This document shows positions 31,952 through 42,782 of a DNA stretch of 64,000 bases, piece by piece. A program made the position numbers and the translations under genes. Every line of letters starts with the position of its first letter. The first letter of the stretch is position 1. The DNA is from Eutreptiella sp. 'Long Island Sound 2002' (taxonomy: Eukaryota; Euglenozoa; Euglenophyceae; Eutreptiales; Eutreptiaceae), in contig OZ038385.1 in assembly GCA_964036045.1 (NCBI GenBank), forward strand, positions 36,240,063-36,304,062, written 5' to 3'. The notes beneath the pieces are model-generated. The model was not told the origin of the DNA. It searched no databases and saw nothing but the letters and a program-made list of their open reading frames with translations.

Positions 31952-33324
31952 TTAAGTGAGGGCTTTCGCGTTGGGCCTCCTGCCATCCTGGTCACGGTCA
32001 ATGAGTCCGTCTGCATGTACTCGCCGTATCATTGCCGCTGATATCCCTTGATATCCCTGCTGGCCTTCTGCTCCGTCGCGCCCTCGTGTGCCCCAGTTGC
32101 AGGGCCTGAGCTTGTCCCACATCTCGCGCGGCATGTGCACTTTACCAGCTAGCCTAAGGCCTTTGCTCGCCGTCTCCACACTGCCACAGTCAGCCGGCCC
32201 CTGTCGGGGTTGCCATTCTAGTCCCCTGTCGGGCTTATGTCCCCTGTCGGTGACACGTCCCACCGCTCCATCTCGTCGTTTTGCATGGCCTGTAGCACTG
32301 TGACGTAGTTTTCCTCGGCTGCGGTTTGTGTGTCCTCGCCGCCGCTCCGCTCCCGTACAAACACCGCCAGGTCCCGTAGAAGGCCGTGGATCGTTCCAGC
32401 CCTCCCTTTCTTGCTGGCCATCTTGTCCGCCACCGCGTGAATGAGGGTTGCCTCGTCCGTCTCCCGCCCCCGCTGTACCTTGATCGGTGCATTGCAGGTG
32501 CACAGGGCACCAGAGCTGGAACCGGTTCCCTCTGCGGCACGGTGACCACGTATCCCCAGTGTGGGGGGCCCGTCCTCTTCAGGCCCTCTGGGCACATCCA
32601 TGTCGATGTACAACTGTCTATTTGTGTCACCGTCCTCCGCTGTGCGGCTTCTCTTGGGGCTGCGTTCTTGCACTGGGTCTCGTTGTCCACTGTCTCGCTT
32701 TCCCGGTGTCGTTCGCCGGGCTGCATACACTCTCCATCGGGGCTCAGAGCAATCAGTAGAGCATGAGGCTTCGCTAGCCATACCCTCGGGTTCTTTTGCG
32801 TTCGCATCCCAGCTTGTTTCCAGTGACCCGCTGTCTCGGCCGCTGTCGTCGTCCTCAACATCTTGCTGGACTCCGTCGGCTGCCCCTTCCGGGGGCATGG
32901 TTCCGCTCCCGTCCAGGGTCCCGTTGCCTCGCTGGCCTTCTCCTTTTGGCTCCATGGTGTGCACGTGTCCTTCCCGTTCGATCTTGGCCGTATCCGTGGG
33001 CTTCGCGTTTCGTTCCGCCCCGCTTGCATCTTGTCCCGTCGTCGTCTGGATCATCATCTCCTCGGGATTGCACTTGCTCTTTCGCTGATGCGGGCTGTTC
33101 TCCGCTCCCCGTAGGTATGTCCCCTGCGCCGTCAGCGATGTCTCCTCTCCGTTCGACCCCTGCTCCCGTGGCAACCATTGGATCAGGCTCCACTCCGGGT
33201 TGTGCGGCCACCACATCGCCTTCGCCCCCGCGGCGGGTCTCCGCTCCCTGGTCCTCGGAGGTCTTGTCTCCCGCCGCACCTCCATCCACTGGCCGCTCTT
33301 CATCATTCTCCATGTCCTCGTCAT
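31952..33324 (-). pseudogene. Hydrophilic linker between recombinase and reverse transcriptase
   Basis: Two overlapping frames (33324-32218 and 32503-31952) are rich in Glu, Asp, Lys and Arg with no fold recognised. They end with LAGKVHMPREMWDKLRPCNW and RVHADGLIDRDQDGRRP, which probably lead into the reverse transcriptase. The overlap with the recombinase frame suggests a frameshift or a separate start. Confidence 0.45.
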
Positions 33325-34129
33325 CCGACTCGCTGTCCACCTCCTCTGGTGTGATGGGCCTCGCGAAGCTTTGTACTGTGGGCGGTTGTCTTGCCCGTTT
33401 TCTTCCTACATCCCACGCAAATGCGTCCGCATGCCAAAGGTCGCGGACCGGCATCCACTGCCACTCGCAATCTCTCGTGAAATGCCCGGTGTTCCCCGTA
33501 GGTCTCGGCAGGAGCACTCTGGCGGGCAGTTTCCATGCCGGTGGGTGTGCTGCGTAACGGGCTGCCTCTCTCGGGGTGCGCCATCTGGCCCATATGGTAA
33601 GTGCTTGTAGGGATCCGCCCAGCGCCCGGAAGCATGCTTTCCCCATCCGCTTCCATGGGTGCCAGCCTGTGAGGCGGCATTCTGTTCCCTTGAACATTTC
33701 CTGCTGTAGCTTCCGCAACGTGTCTGTCCCTCCTGGTAAGACCAGGGCGTCGTCGTGATGGTGGGGTCTCCGGTGTTTGTACAGCCACGCCCGCCACCTC
33801 TCCCAGAAGGGCGGTATGGGCTGGGCACACATCTCCTTGGCCACTTTGTAGTCGAAGAACACCATCCAGTTCTTGTGTCCCAACCACCCCCATCGCAGGA
33901 CCGCGACGTCCAACACCCTGAGGCATAGGGTGAACGCCATGCCGACCACAAAGAACACCCTGGCCCAAGCCCAGTGTACCCTGTGCTTCGCAAGGGTTTG
34001 GAAATCTGCCATTGTCGCCCACAACCGTGGTTTGGCCATCTTGCCGATCGCTTGGAGCTGCAGCCTTTGTAGGTCATTGATGGTAGCCGGTATGAGCTCC
34101 GGGCGTTCCAATATCCTGACGCCTGCCAC
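32855..34129 (-). pseudogene. Tyrosine recombinase of the retroelement
   Basis: The first ~190 residues carry the recombinase pattern: MAFTLCLRVLDVAVLRWGWL (catalytic Arg in a LRVxD context), GWHPWKRMGKACFRALGGS (place of the HxxR box, here HPWKR), and TIWARWRTPREAARYAAHP (the GRW...Y box with the nucleophilic Tyr). This is followed by an acidic linker (DSESDDEDMENDEERP). Upstream, the frame is broken by a TGA near 34218, with LIEWRFGELALRKRGIS between. The HxxR box is not canonical, which may reflect decay or family divergence. Confidence 0.65.
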
Positions 34130-34375
34130 CAGGTCCGTGGCCGCGGATATCCCCCGTTTGCGTAACGCTAGCTCCCCGAATCGCCATTCGATCAGCGGCA
34201 GGTCTGTGGCGCAGCCTCATATGGCTCCCCGTGCTTCCTGCATGTGTGTCTTGGACGAGCTGGCTTCCACTCCTCTGATGGCCATGCCTGTGCCCACGGT
34301 GCCCCACTCCTCCGTTCTGGCGTGCATGACCTTGACCCCGTGGGATGTGGCCTTAGGGTCCCCACTGTCATCTTT

Positions 34376-35520
34376 TCATTGCTGGTGGTCCGGGTTTATT
34401 GCCTTCGTCTGGAGCATGCCTTGGATCATGCGGAGCATCGCGTCGTTCGTTCCGTCCGTCCCCGCGGGTCCCATCGGTTCACCTGCCTGCGTGTTGGCCG
34501 TGGATGCTAGCAGCAGTGATACGCGTCCCTGAGCCCCACATGGGAACATTTCCCAATGGGGTTGTCCGCATCGCCTGGAGTTCACTGGTGGGGGGCCGTT
34601 CAAGTCAAACGCCCAACCCTTATTGCTGGTGAGGATTGTCAGGTCCCCCACTTGTGATATCTTGGCCTGCACATGGGGCTAGTGTAACATTCCCGTGACC
34701 GCTGCTTGCGAGCTTTGGCGTGCCCAGTGTCTGAGTTGCCCACAGGAGTAGCACTACGCCCCCCCCCCCCCCCCGTGGGGCGCCCACCACGGCTTGTCCT
34801 CCCGGCGCCCTGACCACGCTGCCGAGTGGCGCCCTTGTGGTTGTAGGTGTTGTGGCTCCTGTAGCCTGCGGGATGGATAGGTGTGAAGTCTTGCCCTGTC
34901 GCTTGTTGCGGAGCTCCTCGTGCACCACCGTCCATATGGCTTTGGCCAGCTCTTGTGCATCCCATTTGCGGTGAGTCGCAGAGTAGGCCTTGAGTGCCAC
35001 TGCGAGTGTTTGCATCCATTGGTATGGTAGGCTCTCCACAATGAGGCGTTGCAGCTGCTATCTGTTCAGTCTCGGAATGGCAGCAGCCCTCAACCTTTGA
35101 TTCTCGAGCTTCGTCGCTGCCAGCATCTGCACCAACGCCGCCACCTGCTGTGCACTCAGGCCTTGTCCTGCTGGTGACGGCGGCCGCCAGTCCTCACCGT
35201 CCGCGGTGACCACATCGTAATCCACAGGCCCTGCAAGCACGAACCTTTTCCCGGCGTAGTCTGCCAGTAGCTCCTTTCGTAATGCGTAGCGCCGAACCGC
35301 CGCCAAGAACGTGTCCCGGTCCATGTGTCCCAGTCCCATGATGTTGGCGAACTCCGTGACTGTGTCTGCTCTCACCAACATTTCGACGATCTGTTCTTGC
35401 TCTTGCAGCAGCCACTCCCCTTTGCTCTCCTGGAACTGCGGTTGTTTCTGGATGGTTTCAAAGTGTCCAAGGCACCACATCCTTAATTTTAATGATTCTT
35501 GTTCGACTTCTTGAGGGTGT
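34376..35520 (-). pseudogene. Gag-like frames of the YR retroelement
   Basis: The first frame (35520-35058) reads EQEQIVEMLVRADTVTEFAN, FLAAVRRYALRKELLADYAG and ends QMLAATKLENQRLRAAAIPR, helical like a capsid protein. A second (35039-34620) reads PYQWMQTLAVALKAYSATHR and AQELAKAIWTVVHEELRNK. A third, to 34376, has a Cys pair but no clear zinc knuckle. They are assigned as gag by position and character, not by a defined motif. Confidence 0.5.
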
Positions 35521-35537
35521 ACCCCCCCCCCCCCCGC

Positions 35538-35890
35538 TGTATAAGCTACGCCAATGTACACAATTATTACGGTCCCTACGCCTACTGTAGCTTGGACAAG
35601 GGCGTGGCTTGCGCACAACACATACAACTGCCGACATACACGTGCGCAGGCTACATGTGCTGAAATTGGCAATTCAGGACCTATGGGATGCATCAGACTG
35701 AAAAAAAAAGATTCCTGGTGCACCAGCAGGGGGCCACATGTGCTGAAATTGGCAAATGTGACGACAAACCCATGTCTTATGTGGCCACACTACATTTCGT
35801 ACGTAATTAAATTGCGTACAAAATTATTACGGTCCCTACGCCTACTGTAGCTTGGACAAGGGCGTAGCTTATACAAGGGGGGGGGGGGGT
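35538..35890 (+). repeat. Hairpin repeat family, long copy at the retroelement 5' edge
   Basis: Opens with TATAAGCTACGCCAATGTAC and reaches CGGTCCCTACGCCTACTGTA and GTAGCTTGGACAAGGGCGTG. The same motif repeats at 35830-35875 and ends at poly-G. AAGCTACGCC and GGCGTAGCTT are inverted at its edges. Confidence 0.8.
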
Positions 35891-36029
35891 ACAACTGTTG
35901 TTGAATCATGATCCATTGACTGTTCAGACATCTACAGCGTGGCGCCTCAGTGGGCCAACAAATATAACAGACCTCAACCGGAATGCAAAACATATGTTTT
36001 TGGCAAAACATTGGTTTAAATTGTTGCAT

Positions 36030-36150
36030 TGTGCCGTGTGCATTCTCGGGGATCCCCAAACAAAGGGGAACAAAATCAGAAGTGGCTGCCTCACCCCTAC
36101 CTTCTCCGGGGCCCAAACGAGGGTGGAAATGCTATGTCACCCCTACATTC
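36030..36150 (+). repeat. Copy of the 85-bp-family core
   Basis: GCATTCTCGGGGATCCCCAA, AAATCAGAAGTGGCTGCCTC and TGTCACCCCTACATTCTC place this in the same family as 23690-23930. A further fragment lies at 36415-36470. Confidence 0.75.
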
Positions 36151-36155
36151 TCATG

Positions 36156-36352
36156 GATTGAGATTCCCTAACCCCAATTCGAGGGGCCACGCAACAAAGC
36201 GTGGATTGGGAGTCCCTAACCCCAACTCAAGGTGCCACGCAACAAAGCGTGGATTGCGAGTCCCTAACCCCAACTCAAGGGGCCACGCAACAAAGCGTGG
36301 ATTGCGAGTCCCTAACCCCAACTCAAGGGGCCACGCAACAAAGCGTGGATTC
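36156..36352 (+). repeat. 47-bp tandem repeat, about four copies
   Basis: The unit is GTGGATTGCGAGTCCCTAAC, CCCAACTCAAGGGGCCACGC, AACAAAGC. Copies are contiguous with no spacers. It is followed by a module (GTCCCGGTTTCCTCAATAGC) shared with 30134. Confidence 0.9.
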
Positions 36353-36474
36353 AGAGATCGTCCCGGTTTCCTCAATAGCACCGGAAGGTTGGGGCCCAAA
36401 AGAGGGCAGAAATCCTACGTCACCCCTGCATTCTCGCATTCTCTGGGGTCCCTGACAAAGGAGACAAAATCAGA

Positions 36475-36665
36475 AGTCAAAACCTACGCTAGGGGTCACA
36501 ATGATGCCCTTGGTATCTCAAAGTATGGGTTCTAGTACAGCCAAACGCCCAAATGGGTGCAATGCACTAAGTGCGCCCCCTTAGTGCACCCCCCCCCCAA
36601 AAAAAACCACCCATGGGGCACGGGTCAAAAAAGATGCCGGCGTGCGCCCGGCGCGCTAACGCTCC
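36475..36665 (+). repeat. Right-end block of the DDE transposon family
   Basis: CCTACGCTAGGGGTCACAAT, TCTCAAAGTATGGGTTCTAG and CACGGGTCAAAAAAGATGCC match the right end of copy 1 (23930-24095). It finishes GTGCGCCCGGCGCGCTAAC, also like the left-end motif. An incomplete version is at 21610-21740. Confidence 0.7.
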
Positions 36666-37439
36666 CCTTGGTGTGTGGCAACCAGAGGAGATGGAGAGGC
36701 GCTCACTGTCTGAGCAAAAATGAGAACTGGCTTCCGTGCTAGGCGTGTTGGCTTCCGTGCTAGGCGTGTTGGGTCGTCGTTGAAGACGTGGCTGTGCTGG
36801 TGTGGGGAGTCTGGGGTGCAACCATCAGTCGCACTGCATCATTTCTGGAGTCGGAAAGGATATGCAATACTACGTATCCATCCGTCACTTTGGCATCCAT
36901 ATCTACAATCAAACATCGTTAGTGCAACTTGAAACATGGCAGGGTCGGCATCATGGGTGCCTGCATACTACTTGCTGTCTGTCCTGCCAGCCATTGTCAC
37001 TGTTATCAAGCACTCCGTCGGGTCTCAGTCACTGTGTCTAGTTTGTGCTGTGTGTGTTGTCATAGCTGCATCAACGTTGGATGGTCGCAATTAAGATCGG
37101 AACCGCTGTCGCTTCCTGGGAACCGATTGGGGAGTTTGGGCTTGGGGGGGGGGGGGGGGTCCAGAAATGGGGGACAACACCAGTGTAGCCACAAACGCCC
37201 CAAACTTCTTGGGAAATGCACACTTGGACAAAATTGCTCAAGATGATGAACTACATTTTGTGAATACTGACAATATGTCATACTAACTGTATTGGGATTA
37301 GGAAATGTGCACAATCAATTGTTGGCTAATCTGGGTGCGAGGAGTCGGAAGAATTGAAAGCGTCTGAAGACACTCAGGAGCTGGAACGGCAGCTTCAGCC
37401 TGAATCACAGCTCATGGTACAGCCCTAGCGCTGCAAAAT

Positions 37440-37760
37440 ACAGTACTACATGAGAGGAAACGTTGTCAAGCCCAACATGAACATCATCACCCATTGGGTC
37501 ATCCTCAAGATGCCCACGTTTCCCCCTGTCTTCCCCTCATTGAGCAAGCCACGGTCCTGCTTGTCCTTCCTACATACTTCAATCACCGGGTCAAAGTCAT
37601 ACACATTGAAAGGCAAACTGATGTGCCACCAGCAGCAACTGGTCAAGCATGTCCATTTCCACGGACTTGCGGTCTGTCCAGTTGATTTGGTTGAGCAACG
37701 AGAAGAGGCATGCAGTATCAAAATTTGTGGGACCAAGGGCAACACCATATTTCAATATGA
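37440..37760 (-). pseudogene. Coding-like relic, unrecognised
   Basis: One minus frame reads GVALGPTNFDTACLFSLLNQ and WTDRKSVEMDMLDQLLLVAH before stops set in. The pattern is protein-like, and it is probably a decayed element. No family assigned. Confidence 0.25.
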
Positions 37761-37921
37761 TGTAAAAGTGAGGGAACTTGGTGTGTGCCTTTGCAATAGG
37801 TCTTGAAATTGAGCACAGACTGGTTGCCCATGTCCACTTTCAGCAAAACCCTAATGGATGACAAAATTCCGAATCTCATGCCATCCTACCCCCCCCCCCT
37901 TGCGCAAGCACCAGGAAAATC

Positions 37922-38250
37922 AGAAAAACGACGGTCAGACCGGGTCCCGGTGCTTGGACAAGGCGGTGCTTGCACGCAACACACAGTGGCAGCCAAGCCA
38001 GGAGTAACAACATTAGTCATGGCTGAAAATCACATCAAAACAAACAGCAGTGGGTTGCAGTAGCAAGCATAATGTTGTTATGAGCAGGAGGATTCATCCC
38101 AAACATGACACAGCCCCTGTTTCCCTCTACAATCGGCACACAATCACGTTCTGCTAAGCTTCTGACAATAAAAACTGCGGTCAGAAAAACGACGGTCAGA
38201 TCGAGTCCCGGTGCGTAGACAAGGCAGTGCTTCCGCAAAAGGGGGGGGGG
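37922..38250 (+). repeat. Direct repeat pair related to the hairpin family
   Basis: CAGAAAAACGACGGTCAGAC plus GGGTCCCGGTGCTTGGACAA at 37919 recurs at 38182 with GTAGACAAGGCAGTGCTT. The GGACAAGG...GTGCTTGC part resembles the 3' half of the hairpin repeat. Confidence 0.7.
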
Positions 38251-38318
38251 TACGTTACCAACCTCACATGGGCCATTCCATTTGCGAACATTCGAAGACA
38301 TTGCCCAACGCAACCCCA

Positions 38319-38787
38319 GATGTCGGTCTGGGGGTGGCAAACAGTGGGCGCGCAGGGCGTTTGGCACATCCGCGGCCCCAAGTGCCTTGCAGCGCGGTCG
38401 GCCTGGGGGTGGTGCGGGCGTTTACAGGTGCCTGTCCATTTATGGAGGACACCGCCCTAGTACACCGAAGCGCATGCAGACAGCTGCGGGGCCACGGGAG
38501 CGAGTCAGCCTGCGCCCGCGCCCCCCCGGCTGTCATTTATAGCGCTCTGATGCCCCGCTTTGAGGGACATGGGCAGGCAGGCGAGGAGGCAGTGCCCCTG
38601 CAGCTCAGCTGTTGGTCTTTGAACCCCCCCCCCCGGCAAGCAGCCAGTAAACCCCACATGGACTCGGAGTGTCTGAGTGTCGGAGATCTGGATGCACGTG
38701 GTCAACGGTACGGGAAACGGCCCGTCTCTGGGACAGCCGACCGCCGGAATAATCAAACAGGACAATTCATCCAGGGGCTCCGTTGAC
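38319..38787 (+). repeat. 1.2-kb tandem array, partial first unit
   Basis: Matches the second half of the units that follow, from GTCGGTCTGGGGGTGGC to TCATCCAGGGGCTCCGTTGA. It lacks the 297-bp insert, and the corresponding site is an unbroken C run (38624). Confidence 0.9.
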
Positions 38788-38793
38788 CCTTGA

Positions 38794-39992
38794 ACTCGTA
38801 CGCATGCAGAACATACACATATATCTTTTGCAAATATCCCCCTCAGTCACAAACAGACCGGGCTGACCCTGCTCTTGCATGGAGACACCCGCACCGGCCA
38901 GTCATTGTGCTTTGCTTTCGTAGGCCAATTGCAAAGGGCAGGTGAAAATGCCGTGGCTATGGAGCAAGTGGCCAACTGCAGATTCACCTGCCTGGTGATG
39001 ACTGCTGATGGCTTAGGTACCAACCATCCTACCACCGCAGTGCTGTTACGGACAGAGTTCGTTACAGCCACTTCAAGTTTTGTGGGAAGGCTGGGTCAAG
39101 GGCAGGCAGCCGGCCTGCTGGTGGGGGCAATGGGCAGAGGGGCGCCTGGCCCATATGCCACCCTGGGTGCCTGGCAAGGCTGTCAGCCTGAGGGTCAAGA
39201 GGAACAGGCAAAGGGATCCCATGGCGCACCCCTCACCTCAGGTGTCGGTCTGGGGGTGGCGAACAGTGGGCGCACAGGCCGTCTGGCACATCCGCGGCCC
39301 CAAGTGCCTCGCAGGGCGGTCGGCCTGGGGGTGGTGCGGGCGTTTACAGGTGCCTGTCCCATTATGGAGGACACTGGCCTAGTAAACCCAAGCGCATGCA
39401 GACAGCTGCGGGGCCACGGGAGCGGGTCAGTCTGCGCCCCCGCCCCCCCGGCTGTCATTTATAGCGCTCTGATGGCCCTCTTTGAGGGACATGGGGCGAG
39501 GAGGCGGTGCCCCTGCAGCTCAGCTGTTGGTCTTTGAACCCCCTGTGTGACATTCCGTCTGATTGTCGCTCCTTTACGGGGCCCTGGACGGTCACCCGTT
39601 CTTCCCTTCGCATGTTGCGTCGGGTCGCTGCTTTCTGTCGGCCGCTGCGGCCGGTGCTCTTGCTGGTGTCGTTTCCGCGTTCGCGGAGACCAGTAGTTGG
39701 TGTGTTGGGCTGTGCTGAATGTGGCATGGTGTGCGGTTTGCGCGTCAGCGGCGCCCAATAATTGGCGTATTGAGGATGTGCTGGTGGTTGCCGGGGTCGT
39801 TTGACTGTTTTTGCTGTCCACACACCGTCCATAGCCTGCTCCCCCGCAAGCAGACAGTAAACCCCGCATGGACTCGGAGTGTGCATCTGGATGCATGTGG
39901 CCAACGGTACGGGAAACGGCCCGTCTCTGGGACAGCCGACCACCGGAATAATCAAACAGGACAATTCATCCAGGGGCTCCGTTGACCCTTGA
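38794..39992 (+). repeat. 1.2-kb tandem unit 1 (1199 bp)
   Basis: Begins AACTCGTACGCATGCAGAAC. It carries a 220-codon plus frame (38875-39537) whose start reads LLHGDTRTGQSLCFAFVGQL, like a P-loop with Lys replaced by Gln. Composition then becomes Gly/Arg/Pro-rich with long frames on both strands. I do not accept it as a gene. The unit is above 99% like unit 2, a sign of recent duplication. Confidence 0.95.
39544..39840 (+). mobile_element. 297-bp dispersed element, copy 1 (in poly-C site)
   Basis: Runs from TGTGTGACATTCCGTCTG to TGTCCACACACCGTCCATAG. It interrupts a C run that is intact in the partial first unit and in unit 3, so an empty site is visible. It has no inverted ends, and no target duplication beyond C is resolvable. 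Confidence 0.7.
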
Positions 39993-41191
39993 ACTCGTAC
40001 GCATGCAGAACATACACATATATCTTTTGCAAATATCCCCCTCAGTCACAAACAGACCGGGCTGACCCTGCTCTTGCATGGAGACACCCGCACCGGCCAG
40101 TCATTGTGCTTTGCTTTCGTAGGCCAATTGCAAAGGGCAGGTGAAAATGCCGTGGCTATGGAGCAAGTGGCCAACTGCAGATTCACCTGCCTGGTGATGA
40201 CTGCTGATGGCTTAGGTACCAACCATCCTACCACCGCAGTGCTGTTACGGACAGAGTTCGTTACAGCCACTTCAAGTTTTGTGGGAAGGCTGGGTCAAGG
40301 GCAGGCAGCCGGCCTGCTGGTGGGGGCAATGGGCAGAGGGGCGCCTGGCCCATATGCCACCCTGGGTGCCTGGCAAGGCTGTCAGCCTGAGGGTCAAGAG
40401 GAACAGGCAAAGGGATCCCATGGCGCACCCCTCACCTCAGGTGTCGGTCTGGGGGTGGCGAACAGTAGGCGCACAGGCCGTCTGGCACATCCGCGGCCCC
40501 AAGTGCCTCGCAGGGCGGTCGGCCTGGGGGTGGTGCGGGCGTTTACAGGTGCCTGTCCCATTATGGAGGACACTGGCCTAGTAAACCCAAGCGCATGCAG
40601 ACAGCTGCGGGGCCACGGGAGCGGGTCAGTCTGCGCCCCCGCCCCCCCGGCTGTCATTTATAGCGCTCTGATGGCCCTCTTTGAGGGACATGGGGCGAGG
40701 AGGCGGTGCCCCTGCAGCTCAGCTGTTGGTCTTTGAACCCCCTGTGTGACGTTCCGTCTGATTGTCGCTCCTTTACGGGGCCCTGGACGGTCACCCGTTC
40801 TTCCCTTTGCATGTTGCGTCGGGTCGCTGCTTTCTGTCGGCCGCTGCGGCCGGTGCTCTTGCTGGTGTCGTTTCCGCGTTCGCGGAGACCAGTAGTTGGT
40901 GTGTTGGGCTGTGCTGAATGTGGCATGGTGTGCGGTTTGCGCGTCAGCGGCGCCCAATAATTGGCGTATTGAGGATGTGCTGGTGGTTGCCGGGGTCGTT
41001 TGACTGTTTTTGCTGTCCACACACCGTCCATAGCCTGCCCCCCCGCAAGCAGACAGTAAACCCCACATGGACTCGGAGTGTGCATCTGGATGCATGTGGC
41101 CAACGGTACGGGAAACGGCCCGTCTCTGGGACAGCCGACCACCGGAATAATCAAACAGGACAATTCATCCAGGGGCTCCGTTGACCCTTGA
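39993..41191 (+). repeat. 1.2-kb tandem unit 2 (1199 bp)
   Basis: Same length as unit 1 with only a handful of base differences, and includes the same 297-bp insert (40743-41039). The 220-codon frame is preserved (40074-40736). Confidence 0.95.
40743..41039 (+). mobile_element. 297-bp dispersed element, copy 2
   Basis: Duplicated together with the 1.2-kb unit. Nearly identical to copy 1. Confidence 0.7.
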
Positions 41192-42376
41192 ACTCGTACG
41201 CATGCAGAACATACACATATATCTTTTGCAAATATCCCCCTCAGTCACAAACAGACCGGGCTGACCCTGCTCTTGCATGGAGACACCCGCACCGGCCAGT
41301 CATTGTGCTTTGCTTTCGTAGGCCAATTGCAAAGGGCAGGTGAAAATGCCGGGGGTATATTTTTGTTTTCACACTATGTGTCTATACTCAAAATACTCAG
41401 AATTTTGTGGAGCATTCAAAAATGTTTATAATACACAGAAATTTTTTTTTGACCCCTGACCTGACCTCCGGGTCTGACCTTGGCTGATAGGAGCCTGAGC
41501 TCATGGGCAAATTTTTTCTGAAAATTTTTTTGGAGCAAGTGGCCAACTGCAGATTCACCTGCATGGTGATGACTGCTGATGGCTTAGGTACCAACCATCC
41601 TACCACCGCAGTGCTGTTACGGACAGAGTTCGTTACAGCCACTTCAAGTTTTGTGGGAAGGCTGGGTCAAGGGCAGGCAGCCGGCCTGCTGGTGGGGGCA
41701 ATGGGCAGAGGGGCGCCTGGCCCATATGCCACCCTGGGTGCCTGGCAAGGCTGTCAGCCTGAGGGTCAAGAGGAACAGGCAAAGGGATCCCATGGCGCAC
41801 CCCTCACCTCAGGTGTCGGTCTGGGGGTGGCGAACAGTGGGCGCACAGGCCGTCTGGCACATCCGCGGCCCCAAGTGCCTCGCAGGGCGGTCGGCCTGGG
41901 GGTGGTGCGGGCGTTTACAGGTGCCTGTCCCATTATGGAGGACACTGGCCTAGTAAACCCAAGCGCATGCAGACAGCTGCGGGGCCACGGGAGCGGGTCA
42001 GCCTGCGCCCCCGCCCCCCCGGCTGTCATTTACAGCGCTCTGATGGCCCTCTTTGAGGGACATGGGGCGAGGAGGCGGTGCCCCTGCAGCTCAGCTGTTG
42101 GTCTTTGAACCCCCCCCCCGCAAGCAGACAGTAAACCCCACATGGACTCGGAGTGTGCATCTGGATGCACGTGGTCAACGGTACGGGAAACGGCCCGTCT
42201 CTGGGACAGCCGACCCCCGGAATAATCAAACAGGACAATTCATCCAGGGGCTCCGTTGACACAACCAAAACACGTTCAGACCCACAGAGGGTCGAAATTT
42301 GCAGTGGTGAGAGGCCAACAGGCGCCGCTGAAGGCAAAGAAACCAACACCATGGCCTCGTGCCCCCCCCCCCCCTC
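41192..42376 (+). repeat. 1.2-kb tandem unit 3, with an AT-rich insert and lacking the 297-bp element
   Basis: Follows the other units to AGGTGAAAATGCCG at 41351. There about 180 bp of AT-rich sequence (41352-41533) replaces GTGGCTAT, after which the unit resumes (GGAGCAAGTGGCCAACTGC). At 42110 the C run is intact. It then extends past the unit edge into a 120-bp module shared with 4.47-4.59 kb. Confidence 0.9.
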
Positions 42377-42782
42377 CCCCTGCCCAGGCAGATCCATATG
42401 TGATGGTTTGGGGTGTGGTTTAGCATTGTGGGTTGCGAGGGACTGTGTGTGCAGCGCGTGTGCATGGGCAGTGGGTGCGTGTGACGGTCTGTTTTGTGGC
42501 AGGACCAGGGCCTTTTCGGGTCCTGGACGCTCATGCAAAAGACAGGGAGGGAGGCTAGTGGGTTAGGGCTGCCCTGTGGCCTGCCCTATCCCGTTGTGTC
42601 GTGGTGCGCCCGTGGCAGGTGGAGCCCGCCGCCCCAGAGATGTTTTAGAACGGGGGGGGGGGGTCTGAAGAGGGGGGGGCTGGAGGGGGTTTTGGCTGGG
42701 ACACCACTTCTCTGGGGGTCCCCCTATGGTCCCTGAAAAATCTAAGTTTAAATCATCTGGGCGCCAAACGCGCCGACGCAAA

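Larger units (their letters stand above)
30664..35520 (-). mobile_element. Tyrosine-recombinase retroelement, order gag-YR-RT-RH
   Basis: Four domains follow on the minus strand: a gag-like frame (35520-35058), a tyrosine recombinase (34129-32855), a reverse transcriptase (31927-31130) and an RNase H (31115-30664). DIRS and Ngaro elements usually place the recombinase last; recombinase before reverse transcriptase is the order described for VIPER elements of trypanosomatids. Several frameshifts and a TGA at about 34218 show that this copy is inactive. A copy of the hairpin repeat family abuts the 5' end (35538-35890). No terminal repeats could be matched. Confidence 0.75.

Noticed and set aside
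36156-36352. CRISPR-like array
   Set aside because: The 47-bp units are contiguous with no spacers, and the sequence is eukaryotic. It is a simple tandem repeat.
38875-42108. Repeated 220-, 201-, 169- and 145-codon frames on both strands
   Set aside because: They lie in the 1.2-kb tandem units, overlap one another on opposite strands and show GC-driven lack of stops. Kept as repeat, with only the P-loop-like start noted.
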